Below are positions 1 to 10,329 of a stretch of 64,000 nucleotides of DNA, piece by piece; the first letter of the stretch is position 1, and every line of letters begins with the position of its first letter. A program made the position numbers and the translations under genes. Source of the DNA: Symsagittifera roscoffensis (taxonomy: Eukaryota; Xenacoelomorpha; Acoela; Convolutidae); assembly GCF_963678635.1 (NCBI RefSeq), contig NC_087066.1:12942517-13006516 (forward strand), written 5' to 3'. The notes under the pieces are model-generated. The model made no database searches. It was not told the origin of the DNA and saw nothing but the letters and a program-made list of their open reading frames with translations.

Positions 1-360
1 GTGGTTGAAATTCTTTGTTTCTTGGACTTTCTAAAAGAAACGGTATTGTCCAAATTTTTTCTTTGGGTTGTTCTTTTTGTATGTTTTGATAGATGTGATT
101 TGTATTTAAGCATTTTGTTTTGTCATTTTCATTGGATTTATTTGTAGTGTTAATTTCGTTTGTTTCTTGTGTTGTTTGTGTAGAATGGATGGTTTCAATA
201 TAATAATTGTGAACGAGTTCTAATTGATTTTCATATATATGTGATGAAAAAAGTTGTTCATATATAATAGGTTCGTAATCATTTTCGACTGCTATCATAA
301 TTATGGAGATAGTGTTTTCTGTATCACTTTCTGAATCTGATGATTCACAGTTTATTTGAT

Positions 361-3300
361 TTAGTTGTAGTTCGTTATTTCCTGTGTCATCAATACCTGG
401 GGGTCTGATGTTGTTTCTTGGTTTGATTGTACTTGATTAATATTTCTTTGATGTTTAGGTGTACTACTTCTGTGGCGATTGTTAGAATTATTATAATGGT
501 TATTATTCCTGTGTGGTGATTGGGAATAATTTCTATAACGATTATTATAACTTGAATGTCGATTTTGTGAATTATTTCGTGATCTGTTTTGATAATTATT
601 GTTTGGTCTGTTATAGTTTGATCTATTATATGAGTTATTCCTTGATCGATTATTCGGGTAATTCTGGTTTCGGTTGTTTGAATAACTTCTATTCCGATTA
701 TTGGAGTAGTTTCTATTTCTATTGTATGATGAGTTTCGTGATTGATTGTTTGGATAGTAATTATTTCTTGATTGGGAATTAGATCTAGAAACAAATTGTG
801 TTGTATTTGAATTTGATCTGGAGTAGTTATTTCGACTATTTGGTCTATTGTAATGATTTTGTGACGAATTTTGTGTATTTCTTCGTTCTGGTGATCTTCC
901 TCTATAACTTGAGTTATATGGTGATTGATTTCTCGTGTAGTTGGTATTGTTCGGTAGTGGTTTTCCTGAACTGTTGTTGCTGTATACATTTTTGTTTGGT
1001 AGATTTTGATCTTTCTTCATGTATTGATAGAATGATTTATTCGGTTCTTTATATTTTTGAGGTTTGTTTTGATTGTCCTGTTGTTTTTGTCTACATTCGG
1101 AAATACTATGTCCGTATCGTCGGCAATAATTACACCATTTTTTGAAAGATGGTTTGCCTTTAAAGTTTGGGTGCTTTTCATAAATATTAAGTATTTCAGT
1201 GATTTTTTCAACGAGGTCTGTATCTGAATCCTGTATGTTATTGATATTTGTGGTATTTGTTTCAATTCGGTTAACGTGCTGTAATTTCAGATTTTTTGTT
1301 TCTTCAAGTTTCATTGTGATTTCCGCTTGCTCTAGCTTGTCTACTAGTTTTCGAAAATCTAAATCGGGCTCTCGAATTGAGGAGGGATGGGATGCTCTCT
1401 TTTTTATTGCTATTTTCCTTAATTGAGGTGTTAAGGTCATCATTAAGATTTCTGTCAATTTTGTGTTTTTATAATCGTGTGTATTTAATGAATATGCTTT
1501 TCGAACTAGTGTTTCGATACGTACTGCTAATTGTTTGATGGTTTCATTTGGTAATCTGCGAATTTCATTACATAAAACTCTTTGTTGTTGTTTGTTTCTT
1601 TCGGAGTCAAACATTTTTGAAAATTCTTGTGTAAATCTCTTCCAATTTGATTTAATTTCTATAGGCAATACTGAAAACCATTTTTGGGCTGCGCCGTCTA
1701 AGGTTGTCTGTATCAACGCTGTGCGTCGATGGATCCAGTTTTGATGTAGTGGCGTATTAATTGGTTCAGGTCCTATATTTAAAATTAAATTTGCTGTTAC
1801 TGCATTTAAATAATCTTCTACAGAATATTCAGGGTCTGTTCCTGTGAATACCATTAATGGTTTGTTTGATGTTATTGATGATCCACCCATAAGGTATGGA
1901 TTCATTGTCATTTGTAATGATTCTGCTGCATTTGGCATTTGTGAAAAATTAGAAAGTTGATTTTTTGTTATTTCGTGTTGTTGAAGATAATATGGAAGTG
2001 GTATTTCATTTTGCATTTGTGTTGGTTGATATGAGTGTGTAATCATTGGGTTTTGTGGCTGAATTGGTTGAAAAGATTGTGTATTAATTTGGTTTTGCAT
2101 TTGTATTGGTTGTTGATTTTGTGTATCTATCTGGTGTGGAGAAAAATTTCTATGATGTGTATATGGTTTCTGCATTCCATGTCCGCGATATTCTTGGGTA
2201 TATGGTGCAAATATATCTGGTTGTAAATGATCATCATCAGAGGATAGATAATCCAATTGATGAGATGCTTGTTTTTTATTTTTATTATGTTGAAAGAATG
2301 GGTAATTTTCGCTATAATCCTGTGGAGGATGTGGATTAGCTTGAAAATTTACTGAATTGGTTGTTGCCATTGGATTATTCCAATGTCGAGATCTGATTTG
2401 ATTATCATTATTGTTTCGTGGACGATAGTTTGTTTTTGATGGATGTGTATAATTATAATTATGTTCCGCAAAATTGTTTCTTGTGAAGGTTCTGCGTGTT
2501 TTTGACGGTATTGTCATGGGTCTATATGTTTGGTAATCCATTTGTGAATATTTTGGAGCAACGGAAGGTTTAACAGTTGATTGTAAGGTTACCTGTGTTA
2601 GTGAAGTGTTTGTATTTCTTGGTGTTGTTAAATTTGGACGTATCGGTGAAATACTTTGTTGTGTAGTTGTTGTTGTTTGGACAATTTCTTCATTTATGAA
2701 GTGTGATGGTGTCTGAATATCTTGTTGAGTGAGATTCCTAGTTCCATTAAGGTTTTCATTGTGTATTACGGTCGAATTACAACTGTTATTTCGCGTATCA
2801 GGTAAAAATGTATTGTAGTTTAATGGTGTTGCATCAATGGTTAATGGTACTACTCTTACATAATCTCTTATATAAGATATTGTACTTATTGCTTGACTTG
2901 CAATTGATTGTGGGATATTTATAAATGCATAATGAGACCATTCTGGGTCCCAAACGTAGTCTGACTGTTCTGTGATGGCGGTATCATCGTTTGAATTTTG
3001 AGGTCTAAAATTTTTTCTTGCTTGCGAAATTAAATCTAGATTATGTGTGAAATAATCTATTATAAACCATGCCAAGATTTTTTGTAAGTCATGTTTTGTA
3101 TGTTGTGAAACATCATCTTTAGTGAAATTTTCTTTAATTATATTTAGAAAAGATGAAAGTAGTGTGATTTCATGTCGTACCTTTATATGTTTGGATGTCT
3201 CTGTCGGTGAGACATTTGAGATTGGGATTTCGTTTTCTAATATTGAGATATAACTATATATTATGGCAAAAACTTCATTAGTGAATATGGAGTTTGCTCT

Positions 3301-3666
3301 TTGTGAGTTATGATATTGTATGCTTTTTATATATTCTGAGAATACTTTCGAAAATTCTAAATCAAGGTCGTCTGTTTGAATTACATATTTGCGGTGATTC
3401 GGGTTTGGTGAACTTAGTTCTATTGTGTAGATTCCGTAGTGTTGTGTCAAATTACATATATCTTTCAAATAGTGATCTATAATTTGTCTTTTGATCTTTA
3501 CATCTGGGAACTCTGTTTTACATGGGCTGTTTCCGGGTTCAAATAAATTTAGTAGTAAATTCTTACAAAGTATATGCTGTCCTCTATCAGTGGGTGCATC
3601 TACAAGGAAGGGGAAGATATCGTCATCATCTGGACTATCTTCACTTGGAGTGTGTGTTTGGCTCAT
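361..3666 (-). CDS. gag: Gag polyprotein of the complex retroelement, copy A (1101 aa)
   Basis: Gag packages element RNA into particles. Residues 1-200 are a unique N-terminal domain. Residues 330-600 are Q/N/P-rich and look disordered. Residues about 605-785 (from YSVEDYLNAV to KLEQAEITMK) have the pattern of a Ty3/retroviral Gag capsid domain. One zinc knuckle follows at about 843-856, CX2CX4HX4C (CNYCRRYGHSISEC). The tail to residue 1080 is a long N/R/S/Y repeat region, probably RNA-binding. The ATG at 3666 sits inside the last codons of ORF0, overlapping it by 26 nt. The frame ends at 361 because a G-run has five G where copy B has six. In copy B the same frame runs on into protease, so the natural product is probably Gag-Pro(-Pol). 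Confidence 0.85.
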   Translation of the reverse strand: MSQTHTPSEDSPDDDDIFPFLVDAPTDRGQHILCKNLLLNLFEPGNSPCKTEFPDVKIKRQIIDHYLKDICNLTQHYGIYTIELSSPNPNHRKYVIQTDDLDLEFSKVFSEYIKSIQYHNSQRANSIFTNEVFAIIYSYISILENEIPISNVSPTETSKHIKVRHEITLLSSFLNIIKENFTKDDVSQHTKHDLQKILAWFIIDYFTHNLDLISQARKNFRPQNSNDDTAITEQSDYVWDPEWSHYAFINIPQSIASQAISTISYIRDYVRVVPLTIDATPLNYNTFLPDTRNNSCNSTVIHNENLNGTRNLTQQDIQTPSHFINEEIVQTTTTTQQSISPIRPNLTTPRNTNTSLTQVTLQSTVKPSVAPKYSQMDYQTYRPMTIPSKTRRTFTRNNFAEHNYNYTHPSKTNYRPRNNNDNQIRSRHWNNPMATTNSVNFQANPHPPQDYSENYPFFQHNKNKKQASHQLDYLSSDDDHLQPDIFAPYTQEYRGHGMQKPYTHHRNFSPHQIDTQNQQPIQMQNQINTQSFQPIQPQNPMITHSYQPTQMQNEIPLPYYLQQHEITKNQLSNFSQMPNAAESLQMTMNPYLMGGSSITSNKPLMVFTGTDPEYSVEDYLNAVTANLILNIGPEPINTPLHQNWIHRRTALIQTTLDGAAQKWFSVLPIEIKSNWKRFTQEFSKMFDSERNKQQQRVLCNEIRRLPNETIKQLAVRIETLVRKAYSLNTHDYKNTKLTEILMMTLTPQLRKIAIKKRASHPSSIREPDLDFRKLVDKLEQAEITMKLEETKNLKLQHVNRIETNTTNINNIQDSDTDLVEKITEILNIYEKHPNFKGKPSFKKWCNYCRRYGHSISECRQKQQDNQNKPQKYKEPNKSFYQYMKKDQNLPNKNVYSNNSSGKPLPNNTNYTRNQSPYNSSYRGRSPERRNTQNSSQNHYNRPNSRNNYSRSNSNTTQFVSRSNSQSRNNYYPNNQSRNSSYNRNRNYSNNRNRSYSNNRNQNYPNNRSRNNSYNRSNYNRPNNNYQNRSRNNSQNRHSSYNNRYRNYSQSPHRNNNHYNNSNNRHRSSTPKHQRNINQVQSNQETTSDPQVLMTQEITNYN

Positions 3667-4108
3667 TTTTTCGTTTAATGACTGTTAATAGGTAATTATC
3701 GATGTGTCTAATTGGTTGATTCCAGTTGTATAAATGTACTGGTTTGTGTTTATATTGCTTTTTTATTCGTCTTTTTCCTCTTTTTGATGAATTTGAAGTT
3801 GTTTCTGAGTCGGAAAAATATAATTGATCGTGAATAGGGCAATTTTTATCTATAGATTCTTTTAATTTATAGAGTTCGTCTAAATTGCTGGCTTCTGATT
3901 CTGAAAATGCGTTTCTATTTTTGGAAAATATTTTTCGTGTTATTTGTCTTTGTTTAGTTATTATTTTTCTTTTTAGTGTTTGTCGTTTTGTTCTTATGTA
4001 TCCAACTGTTTGTGTATGAGGTGTAATTACAAGATCGTATTTTTTGTTTTCTATTTCACAGTTGTGCAAAACGATTGTTTGTTTGTTTCCTTGATTTTTA
4101 AATGACAT
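3641..4108 (-). CDS. ORF0, small basic pre-gag protein of the retroelement, copy A (155 aa)
   Basis: This is an intact 155-codon ORF directly upstream of gag. Its last 26 nt overlap the start of gag in another frame. The protein is basic (many K and R in the first 60 residues) with a serine/acidic patch around FSDSETTSNSS followed by a KRGKRRIKKQ cluster that resembles a nuclear localisation or RNA-binding motif. A collinear damaged version is present in copy B at 60444-60884, with most residues conserved. I do not recognise the family. Position and charge suggest a regulatory or RNA-binding accessory protein. It could also be the true N-terminus of Gag if frameshifting joins the two frames. 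Confidence 0.6.
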   Translation of the reverse strand: MSFKNQGNKQTIVLHNCEIENKKYDLVITPHTQTVGYIRTKRQTLKRKIITKQRQITRKIFSKNRNAFSESEASNLDELYKLKESIDKNCPIHDQLYFSDSETTSNSSKRGKRRIKKQYKHKPVHLYNWNQPIRHIDNYLLTVIKRKNEPNTHSK

Positions 4109-5350
4109 AAGGTTTAGGATGACGGATGCAAAAGGATGATTTCTATTTTCTTAAATTGTTAGTCCTTACGATTTTTTGGTTAGCTTAACCTGGGTCTATT
4201 TGTTCAGGGTTGGAGAGAAAAGTATATCGATTCCGAAGAATGATTTTTACATTCTCGTGGCTAGTATAAGCTAAGGTGTTAACTTACTTAATCTTACTTA
4301 AGGGTAGTGATTGTGTTCAAGGGTTGGAGAATAGTAAATCGATCCACAAGGTTCAGGTATAATTAGAACGCGAGTAGTTCGTTAGATACTATTTTAAACT
4401 TACTAAGTCTAAGATTTATCCTGGGTCTTGATAAGAGGAGGGTTCAAGTGAAGGATGAATAAACGAAGTTTTTCACTGTTTATCCTAATTTGAATGGTTA
4501 GTTTTGTTGAAAAATTTCTATTAGTCTTGGGTTTTTTGAAAGGGTTGGATAGTGAATCGACGTTTGAGGTCGTTAGACACTAGCTAAGTGGGTGGGGGAG
4601 AACAAAATTGTTCTTTTTGATCCAAGGATGGGCCTTGATGATCAAGTTTAAATTTTAATTGAATAGAAAATGAATTAAGATCCAAGGATAAGCCTTGATG
4701 ATCTGGTTTGAAAATTGAATGAATTTAAGTTTAAAATGGTTTAAATTTGTTTAAGAAAAGATTTAGTGTTTTAATGATATTAGTGAGCTTATGATTGCTG
4801 TTATGTTTTAGGTGATGAAGCTGAGACAACTGATGATTTTATGATTACTAACAATTTATTGTCATGCTACTAATTTTTGTTTTGTCTTTCAATAAATATT
4901 TTCCAAATATGTTTTATATAATACTGCAGAATTTTAGGAAAACGATCTGAGATCTTTTTATCAATCGTTATTGTATATTAATATTTTGTTTAGCGCCTGA
5001 AATGATCATGAAGATTGACTTCAAGATTTAAGTTTGCAAATGAAAATCTAAATTCATTGCTAATAAGATTCTAAATATAAAAGTTTGTGTTGGCTTTTGC
5101 CGTACTATCATATAACTATTTGGTAAGTTTCTGTTTTGTCGTATGTCGTCTCTGGTTCGAGGTCTTCTTCCAATTCCGGGTAGTTCTCTTATCGTTCGGA
5201 ATATTGGCTTTGATCTATTGAGTCGTAGAGACATTTCGATTAAATTATCGTCGTATAACATTTTTTTAAAATGTTTTGTATAATTTCTAATCTATTTTTG
5301 GTTAATTCTAAGCTATTGAGGTCTTGTTCGAGACTTATGGTCGCACCAGA
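4109..5350 (-). other. 5' leader of retroelement copy A
   Basis: About 1.24 kb lie between the 5' LTR and ORF0, matching 60885-62139 of copy B. Two tandem-like blocks near 4620 and 4680 share GATCCAAGGAT and CCTTGATGATC. A 77-codon ORF at 5028-5261 (minus) is present in both copies with three amino-acid differences. No family is recognisable, and its status as a gene is doubtful. Confidence 0.6.
5332..5348 (-). promoter_or_regulatory. Primer binding site, copy A
   Basis: Two bases inside the 5' LTR, in element sense, is TGGTGCGACCATAAGTC, which begins with the TGG expected from pairing with a tRNA 3' CCA. The same 17 bases occur at the equivalent place in copy B. I could not assign the primer tRNA. 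Confidence 0.6.
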
Positions 5351-5760
5351 TGAGTTAGATCCGATGTGGTTAACTCATAGAGTAATTTCGGATAGGGTAC
5401 ACCGTCTGCTCGTCACGCTATCTTATTTTCGGCCGGATAGATTCGTGCAACTTCTTAGTCTAATACCGATCCTAATCTTACTCTTATACTATCTAGTCTC
5501 AGGGTGTTTAACTAGTCTCTGCTAGGCTCAATAGATCTAGGGTATACTGGTTTCTTGCGGCTGCTGAAGTCTTCTTGGAGAGTCAACTAATTTCTAAGTT
5601 AAATTCAAATCTCTCTGGTGCTGAAATTACAAGTAATTCCAGCACTTACAAATAAGTGGGTTGTTAGTTAGATGGATCATGATTGGTTAATATTAAACAC
5701 TTTACAGTGGTAAAATATCTAATTTATCCAATCATAAAATGTAGTTTAGATCAGGTTCCA
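5351..5760 (-). repeat. 5' LTR of retroelement copy A (410 bp)
   Basis: In element sense it runs from TGGAACC to ...TCTAACTCA or its equivalent, with TG...CA ends. It is homologous over its full length to both LTRs of copy B (about ten differences). It contains the internal inverted repeat GTGCTGAAATTAC/GTAATTYCAGCAC (5618-5645), with one mismatch in this copy. Where copy B has an AATAAA, this copy reads AAGAAA. Confidence 0.92.
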
Positions 5761-5811
5761 TAAGACATGTTTGTGTTTATTATCACAAAACAATGAGTTC
5801 TTGTATCACTA

Positions 5812-6227
5812 CAGTATAGGATTTTCTCGAAGGGGGGGGGGGGGGGTTGGGGGATTGTCGACCTTTTTTTAAAGGTCGACCAATTGATTTCCGAGCACTC
5901 CCAAAGCACTACAAAGACCCTATAAGACCCTGTTTTGGCTAAAACTTCTGCGCCGGAGGCAAAATTTTGAAAAAACAGGCCGAAAAAGGCGTTTTTCGGC
6001 ATTTTTGGAAATTTTGACCAAAACATCGCATTTTTTTTGGCGCGCGCTCCCCCCCAAAATTAGTATAAAATGGCGCCAAAGGCGCTTTTCGAAAAACTTT
6101 AGGGTCCGTTAACAAAAATGGATATCTCAAAATAGTACAAAGGGGGGACCCTTTGAGTCGGCAGGTGGTCGAATCCCTGAGGAGAAGGGAAGGGGGCGTC
6201 CGCCCCCCCCCCCTAAATCCGCCCCTG
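5812..6227 (+). mobile_element. hAT-like MITE (416 bp) with 8-bp target duplication
   Basis: A perfect 8-bp duplication TATCACTA (5804-5811 and 6228-6235) flanks an element that starts CAGTATAGGATTT and ends AAATCCGCCCCTG. The 8-bp duplication and the CAG...CTG ends are typical of non-autonomous hAT transposons. It contains a long G-run, a GGCGCGCGCTCCCCCC block and no coding capacity. Related copies are at 6953-7277 (inverted), 12618-12979, 28707-29037 and 32711-33040. Confidence 0.8.
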
Positions 6228-6235
6228 TATCACTA

Positions 6236-6638
6236 GTTTTACGCATTTGAATTTTGATTTTAAAATGTACAGTGTGACGATAAGCTCAGTTTTATAACAG
6301 CGCAAAAACTATGCTCGCTCGCTTCTGAATTCCACAGACAGAATAAAGGCTTATGTAGCCGGAACCCAGAGACCAACCGATGATGCCTAAACAAAACTCG
6401 GGGAATTTTTTGATTGTATATGGAATCAAACACCAAATGATAAGCCTTTCATTAAAAAGGTATATTAAGATTGTTTCAAATTGGTCTTCCGATTCTAATA
6501 CTTTGATATTTTGTGAATTCCTTTTGAACTTTGATGAATTCAGCGACAATTTTTAAGGAAAATATTGCCAAGAGACAGTAAGAAAAGATTTCTACTTTCG
6601 AATTCAAAGTAAAAAATATCTGGCCAAAAATTTTTTTG
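6236..6638. other. Non-coding stretch before the gap
   Basis: AT-rich sequence. I see no gene, RNA or repeat signature here. Confidence 0.5.
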
Positions 6639-6838
6639 NNNNNNNNNNNNNNNNNNNNNNNNNNNNNNNNNNNNNNNNNNNNNNNNNNNNNNNNNNNNNN
6701 NNNNNNNNNNNNNNNNNNNNNNNNNNNNNNNNNNNNNNNNNNNNNNNNNNNNNNNNNNNNNNNNNNNNNNNNNNNNNNNNNNNNNNNNNNNNNNNNNNNN
6801 NNNNNNNNNNNNNNNNNNNNNNNNNNNNNNNNNNNNNN
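6639..6838. other. Assembly gap (200 N)
   Basis: Exactly 200 N. The round number implies a scaffold gap of unknown true length. Confidence 0.99.
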
Positions 6839-6952
6839 AAGAAGTCTGTCATTAGTATTTCGAGATATTTTCGGAAATAAGCAAGAAGCAGTAATTTTTG
6901 TAATGATGTATCATAATGACTGGCTGCCAATGAACATTCGAGTGAAGGAACT

Positions 6953-7277
6953 TGCGGACGACCCCCTTAGAGACTCGACCACCTGCCGACCCAAGGGGTC
7001 CCCTTTGTACTATTTTGAGTTATCTATTCTTTGCTGACTGACCACAAACTTTTTCTAAAGTTGTCTTTGGCGCCAATGTTTACCAATTTTGAGGGGAAAA
7101 GCGCCTGAAAAGCAGAGCGGCGTTTGTTTTGGCCTGTTTTTTTTTCAAAAATTTGCCTGCAGCGGAAAATTTTGGCCAAAATGGGGTCTCTAGATTGCTT
7201 TGGAAGATCTCGGAAAAGTTTTTGAAAATTTTTCAAATCCCGCCCTTAGCCTCTCGTCAAAATCCTAGATCACCCTG
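6953..7277 (-). mobile_element. hAT-like MITE, inverted copy, truncated
   Basis: Read on the minus strand it starts CAGGGTGATCTAGGATTTT and follows the 5812-6227 element, including the shared TCGGCAGGTGGTCGA block, but stops before the GC-rich 3' terminus. No target duplication was found. It lies opposite in orientation to the 5812 copy, with the gap between them. Confidence 0.65.
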
Positions 7278-7690
7278 AGAACTAAACATTTTGGCCCCAT
7301 ATGCATTTTTTTGAAGGAAAAATCTCAAATCTGACGTTGTTTGACGCGGTTTACCCTCAAATTTAGTGCATTTTGTTGCTCAAGGTTTCTTTAGATAAGT
7401 TTAACGGTTGGTCAACCAAAATGGATGTTGTAGAACAGTACCCGGGACTCTTTGAAAAAACTTGGGACGTAGAATTTATACAGGATACGGGTTGCCCTCG
7501 GCGCGCTAATGTGTAAAGTTATTTTTCCGGTCATCTGAATTTGTTCAAAAAGATACGGAATCTCATCTGTCTTAAATTAGAACCATGATGCTAAATCATT
7601 TTTTGATGACTGTTTATACTTTTTATCATGAGAAACTACAAGCAGTTGTTCCATTTTTTGTGCATTTCGCGGTCAAACCGAAATGAAAAA
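7278..7690. other. Non-coding, with decayed MITE-like remnant
   Basis: The stretch around 7390-7470 (CAACCAAAATGGATGTTGTAG and neighbours) resembles the 3' half of the hAT-like MITE family but is badly eroded. Nothing else is recognisable. Confidence 0.35.
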
Positions 7691-7702
7691 AAAATTGGAG
7701 AG

Positions 7703-8303
7703 CAGGACTGCTGGTATCAGAACAAAACGCTAATTGTTCCGATTAAGAAAAATTAAGAAATTTGGATTTTAGTTGTTAGGCAAATATTTCCGCCTCAAGC
7801 ATATCGAAGTAAAAGTTATTATTGTTCCGACTTTTGAAGAAAGTGCCGAATTTCATGCTTAAAGTGGTTTTTCTTATTCAATCAAATTTCGAGTGTTTAA
7901 TGTTTAACTATGCATTTTTGAAAAAAAAAACATTTTCAATACCCTCTGAAAGATATTGTTGTCCTAAGCTCAAACTTAAAAAGAGATTTTAACTGCGATG
8001 ACTTTTCCTTATAAGATTTGAAAATTGCTAATTGACAAATTTGAGATAATGAAAATTTAACGCGCGATATATTGCGTTCTTATAACACGCGTAAGTAACA
8101 GGTTGATGCGTTTCAAATTGAATTGAGGCATGTAATTTTGTCTTTATATTAGGATACAATACGCAAAAAGTATCCTCTTATAGTTTACATTGGTTTGTGG
8201 TGGGAATAATATTAAGAACAAAGCACCTTTTCTTCTTCTTTTTTTTTATTATTTCGTCAGCTTGTCTATAAAAAACTTCGCCCTGATATACGAGCAGTCT
8301 TGT
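7703..8303 (+). repeat. Hairpin-bearing dispersed repeat, diverged copy with inverted ends
   Basis: The left end GGACTGCTGGTATCAG is the inverse of the right end CTGATATACGAGCAGTC. The internal blocks GTTCCGACTTT and TTAACGCGCGATATATT are those of the units at 35.7-37.7 kb. This copy is the only one in which both outer inverted ends are visible, about 600 bp apart, so it may show the full length of the family. Confidence 0.55.
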
Positions 8304-10320
8304 CTTTATTGGTTGTTATTACGACTTTTGTTGTTACGAAGTGTTGGTATTACGACAATTTAGTTTGCCAATTTGGATGGACCGTAAACTGGATTCATTT
8401 ACCTCTTTTTACGCTACGCTTTGAGAAAAAACTCGTAATTAGCGAGAAATCATTATCACTTTTCGGCCAAAATGACAAAACTCAAGCATCCAAAATTTGC
8501 ATTAAGTTATGTTTTTGCTCTCAAGAACTGCTTGATAATGGATAAAAAATGTCTATCAAAAAATGGCATAATGAATGTAGAGTAAAAACGACAGAAATTG
8601 TATTTTTTGATTCGAATACGTTATTGATGAAAAAAGCCAAAAAGTTAAGTCATAGAACCAGGAAAGAAGGCGTTTTCTTCTGGCAAATAGAAAAAACTTT
8701 CTTTCAAAAAATTAAAATTTGCAATATTTAAGAATCAATTATAAATGGCATAGAGGGCAAACAGATAAGTCAAAAGAGAAAACGAGCGATAATCTGTCTG
8801 TCTTGCAGTCTGCTTCAAATGCTTTTTGAGGCTGTTCCAGTTCTTTTCTGTGGGAGTCATTAGCTTCCCGGTTTGCTCTCTGTAGATCAATATTGCTTGC
8901 CACTTATTTTTATACTAGGAAAATTTTGAAAAATTTGTGAATTTTCTATGACTAGCCCTGTAATAGTAAATTTCATTCAACAAAGTTTTGTTACTACAAT
9001 CTGCAAGAAAAAAAACAGAAAAATTATTTATGGCAGCAGCTTTTAATAAGAAAAAGTAGGAAAAATCCTTTAGTTCTTCGGATTATTGCACAAAAAGTTT
9101 TTTAAGTATTCTTTGAGAAAAATTGCATACAAAGCATTAAAATTACAAACAATTCAAACCTTAAGCTGACTTGAAATGTTTTGCCGTATCCCGCTGAAGC
9201 AAATTCAATTATCTATTAAAACATTTATTTGCCAAAAAATATGAAAGTCTTTAAAAAGTTATCAAAAATGTAGTCCAAATCCACCCATTTCAAAACAAAA
9301 AATCTTAATCATTTTACAGATCCTAAAATATTTTGTTTTAAATTTTATTTTTTGGGGTTAATTTGAAAATTTTGAGAAGTTCTTGAATTAATCAGAATTA
9401 AATTTTCATTCACTAACGGTTGCTAAATTAGAAGTGTTCTAGATTCATAAAAATCACATGTACGTGAAAATCGACAAAAATTTTATGATTGGGCCGTTTT
9501 TTTTAAATCAAACCATTTTGTTTTCTTAATCAAACAATCTTGACAGAATATTTTCATGAATTTCATTTTAAAGTTCTGGCATGTTAAAATGATTCAAGTA
9601 TTGTGTTAATAGATGCAAAATAAATCACTTCATCGGAGAGAGAACAGGGGAGGTAACGACAAAAATTCAAAAACTAGTGCATTATTTGAACCATTAGTGC
9701 AATATTTGAATTACTACTGCAGTATTTGAATTACTAGTGCAAAATTTGAAACTCTAGGGCAAAAAAAAGAAGAAACCTAAAACACTAAAACGAAGTTTCT
9801 CCCCATTTTCAATGCAAAAAAAAAAACCTAACCAGGTTAATTCAAAATTCTTGATTTCGTTTGTTGGTTTTCTTATTTAATTCTAATTGGTAAATAGAGT
9901 AATTGTCTACTTTGTGACGTGCCTATTTTTCATTAGTTAAACATACTTAATTTGGTGGGTGCTGATAGCATTCCCAGAAAGTGTGCATGCAGGTTTTTTT
10001 GCGTAGGGTTGCAAGTCGAACTTCCCGTTCCTCTCAACAATTACTGCATCGCAAAATTATTGCATCTAAACTAAAAAGCAGTGGATGATTTTAAGAGCAA
10101 GGGTGGTTTTTAGAAAAAAACTTCTGCCTTTTTTTAGATCATTTAAAATGATTTTTTGAGCTCTCGACATTATAAAAATCTGCGCTAGTTGAAAACCTTT
10201 CAGAAAATGTGACAAAATAATAATTCAATTGCATTTGAAATTGCCATTTTATGCAGGTCCTGGAAAATCATTTTGATCGATCTGCAATTGCGAAAATAAT
10301 CGAATTAACTTCGAGAGCAG
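8304..10320. other. Non-coding AT-rich stretch
   Basis: Only short incidental ORFs are present, without recognisable protein similarity. A run of near-repeats of the form 'TAGTGCAATATTTGAA' occurs at 9660-9770. I see nothing else. Confidence 0.5.
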
Positions 10321-10329
10321 TGTAAAATT

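Larger units (their letters stand above)
1..5760 (-). mobile_element. Complex env-type LTR retroelement, copy A (5' half only)
   Basis: This segment aligns collinearly with 56783-62549 of copy B over its whole length: protease lead-in, gag, ORF0, leader, PBS and 5' LTR. It is cut by the left window edge inside the region between gag and protease, so pol and the accessory genes would lie outside. The LTR differs from those of copy B at about ten of 410 positions, so the two are separate insertions and not a recent duplication. Copy A keeps the start codons of gag and ORF0 that copy B has lost. Its gag frame is cut by one missing G in a G-run near 409, relative to copy B. Confidence 0.9.

Noticed and set aside
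390-989. 199-codon minus-strand frame inside gag, also 57133-57762 in copy B
   Set aside because: It overlaps the N/R/S/Y-rich tail of gag in another frame. The biased codon composition keeps several frames open at once. No independent start context or domain.
513-1145. Plus-strand frames of 89 and 115 codons opposite gag (and 57232-57918 in copy B)
   Set aside because: Antisense shadows of the repetitive gag tail.
5271-5525. Plus-strand hydrophobic frame in the LTR, also at 43647-43841 and 61934-62314
   Set aside because: It recurs only because the LTRs are nearly identical. It is antisense to the element and shows no independent sign of selection.
6160-6185. tRNA B-box-like GGTCGAATCCC in the hAT-like MITE (also near 12915)
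   Set aside because: Considered as a sign of a tRNA-derived SINE, but no A box at the right distance, and the 8-bp target duplication and CAG...CTG ends fit a hAT element better.
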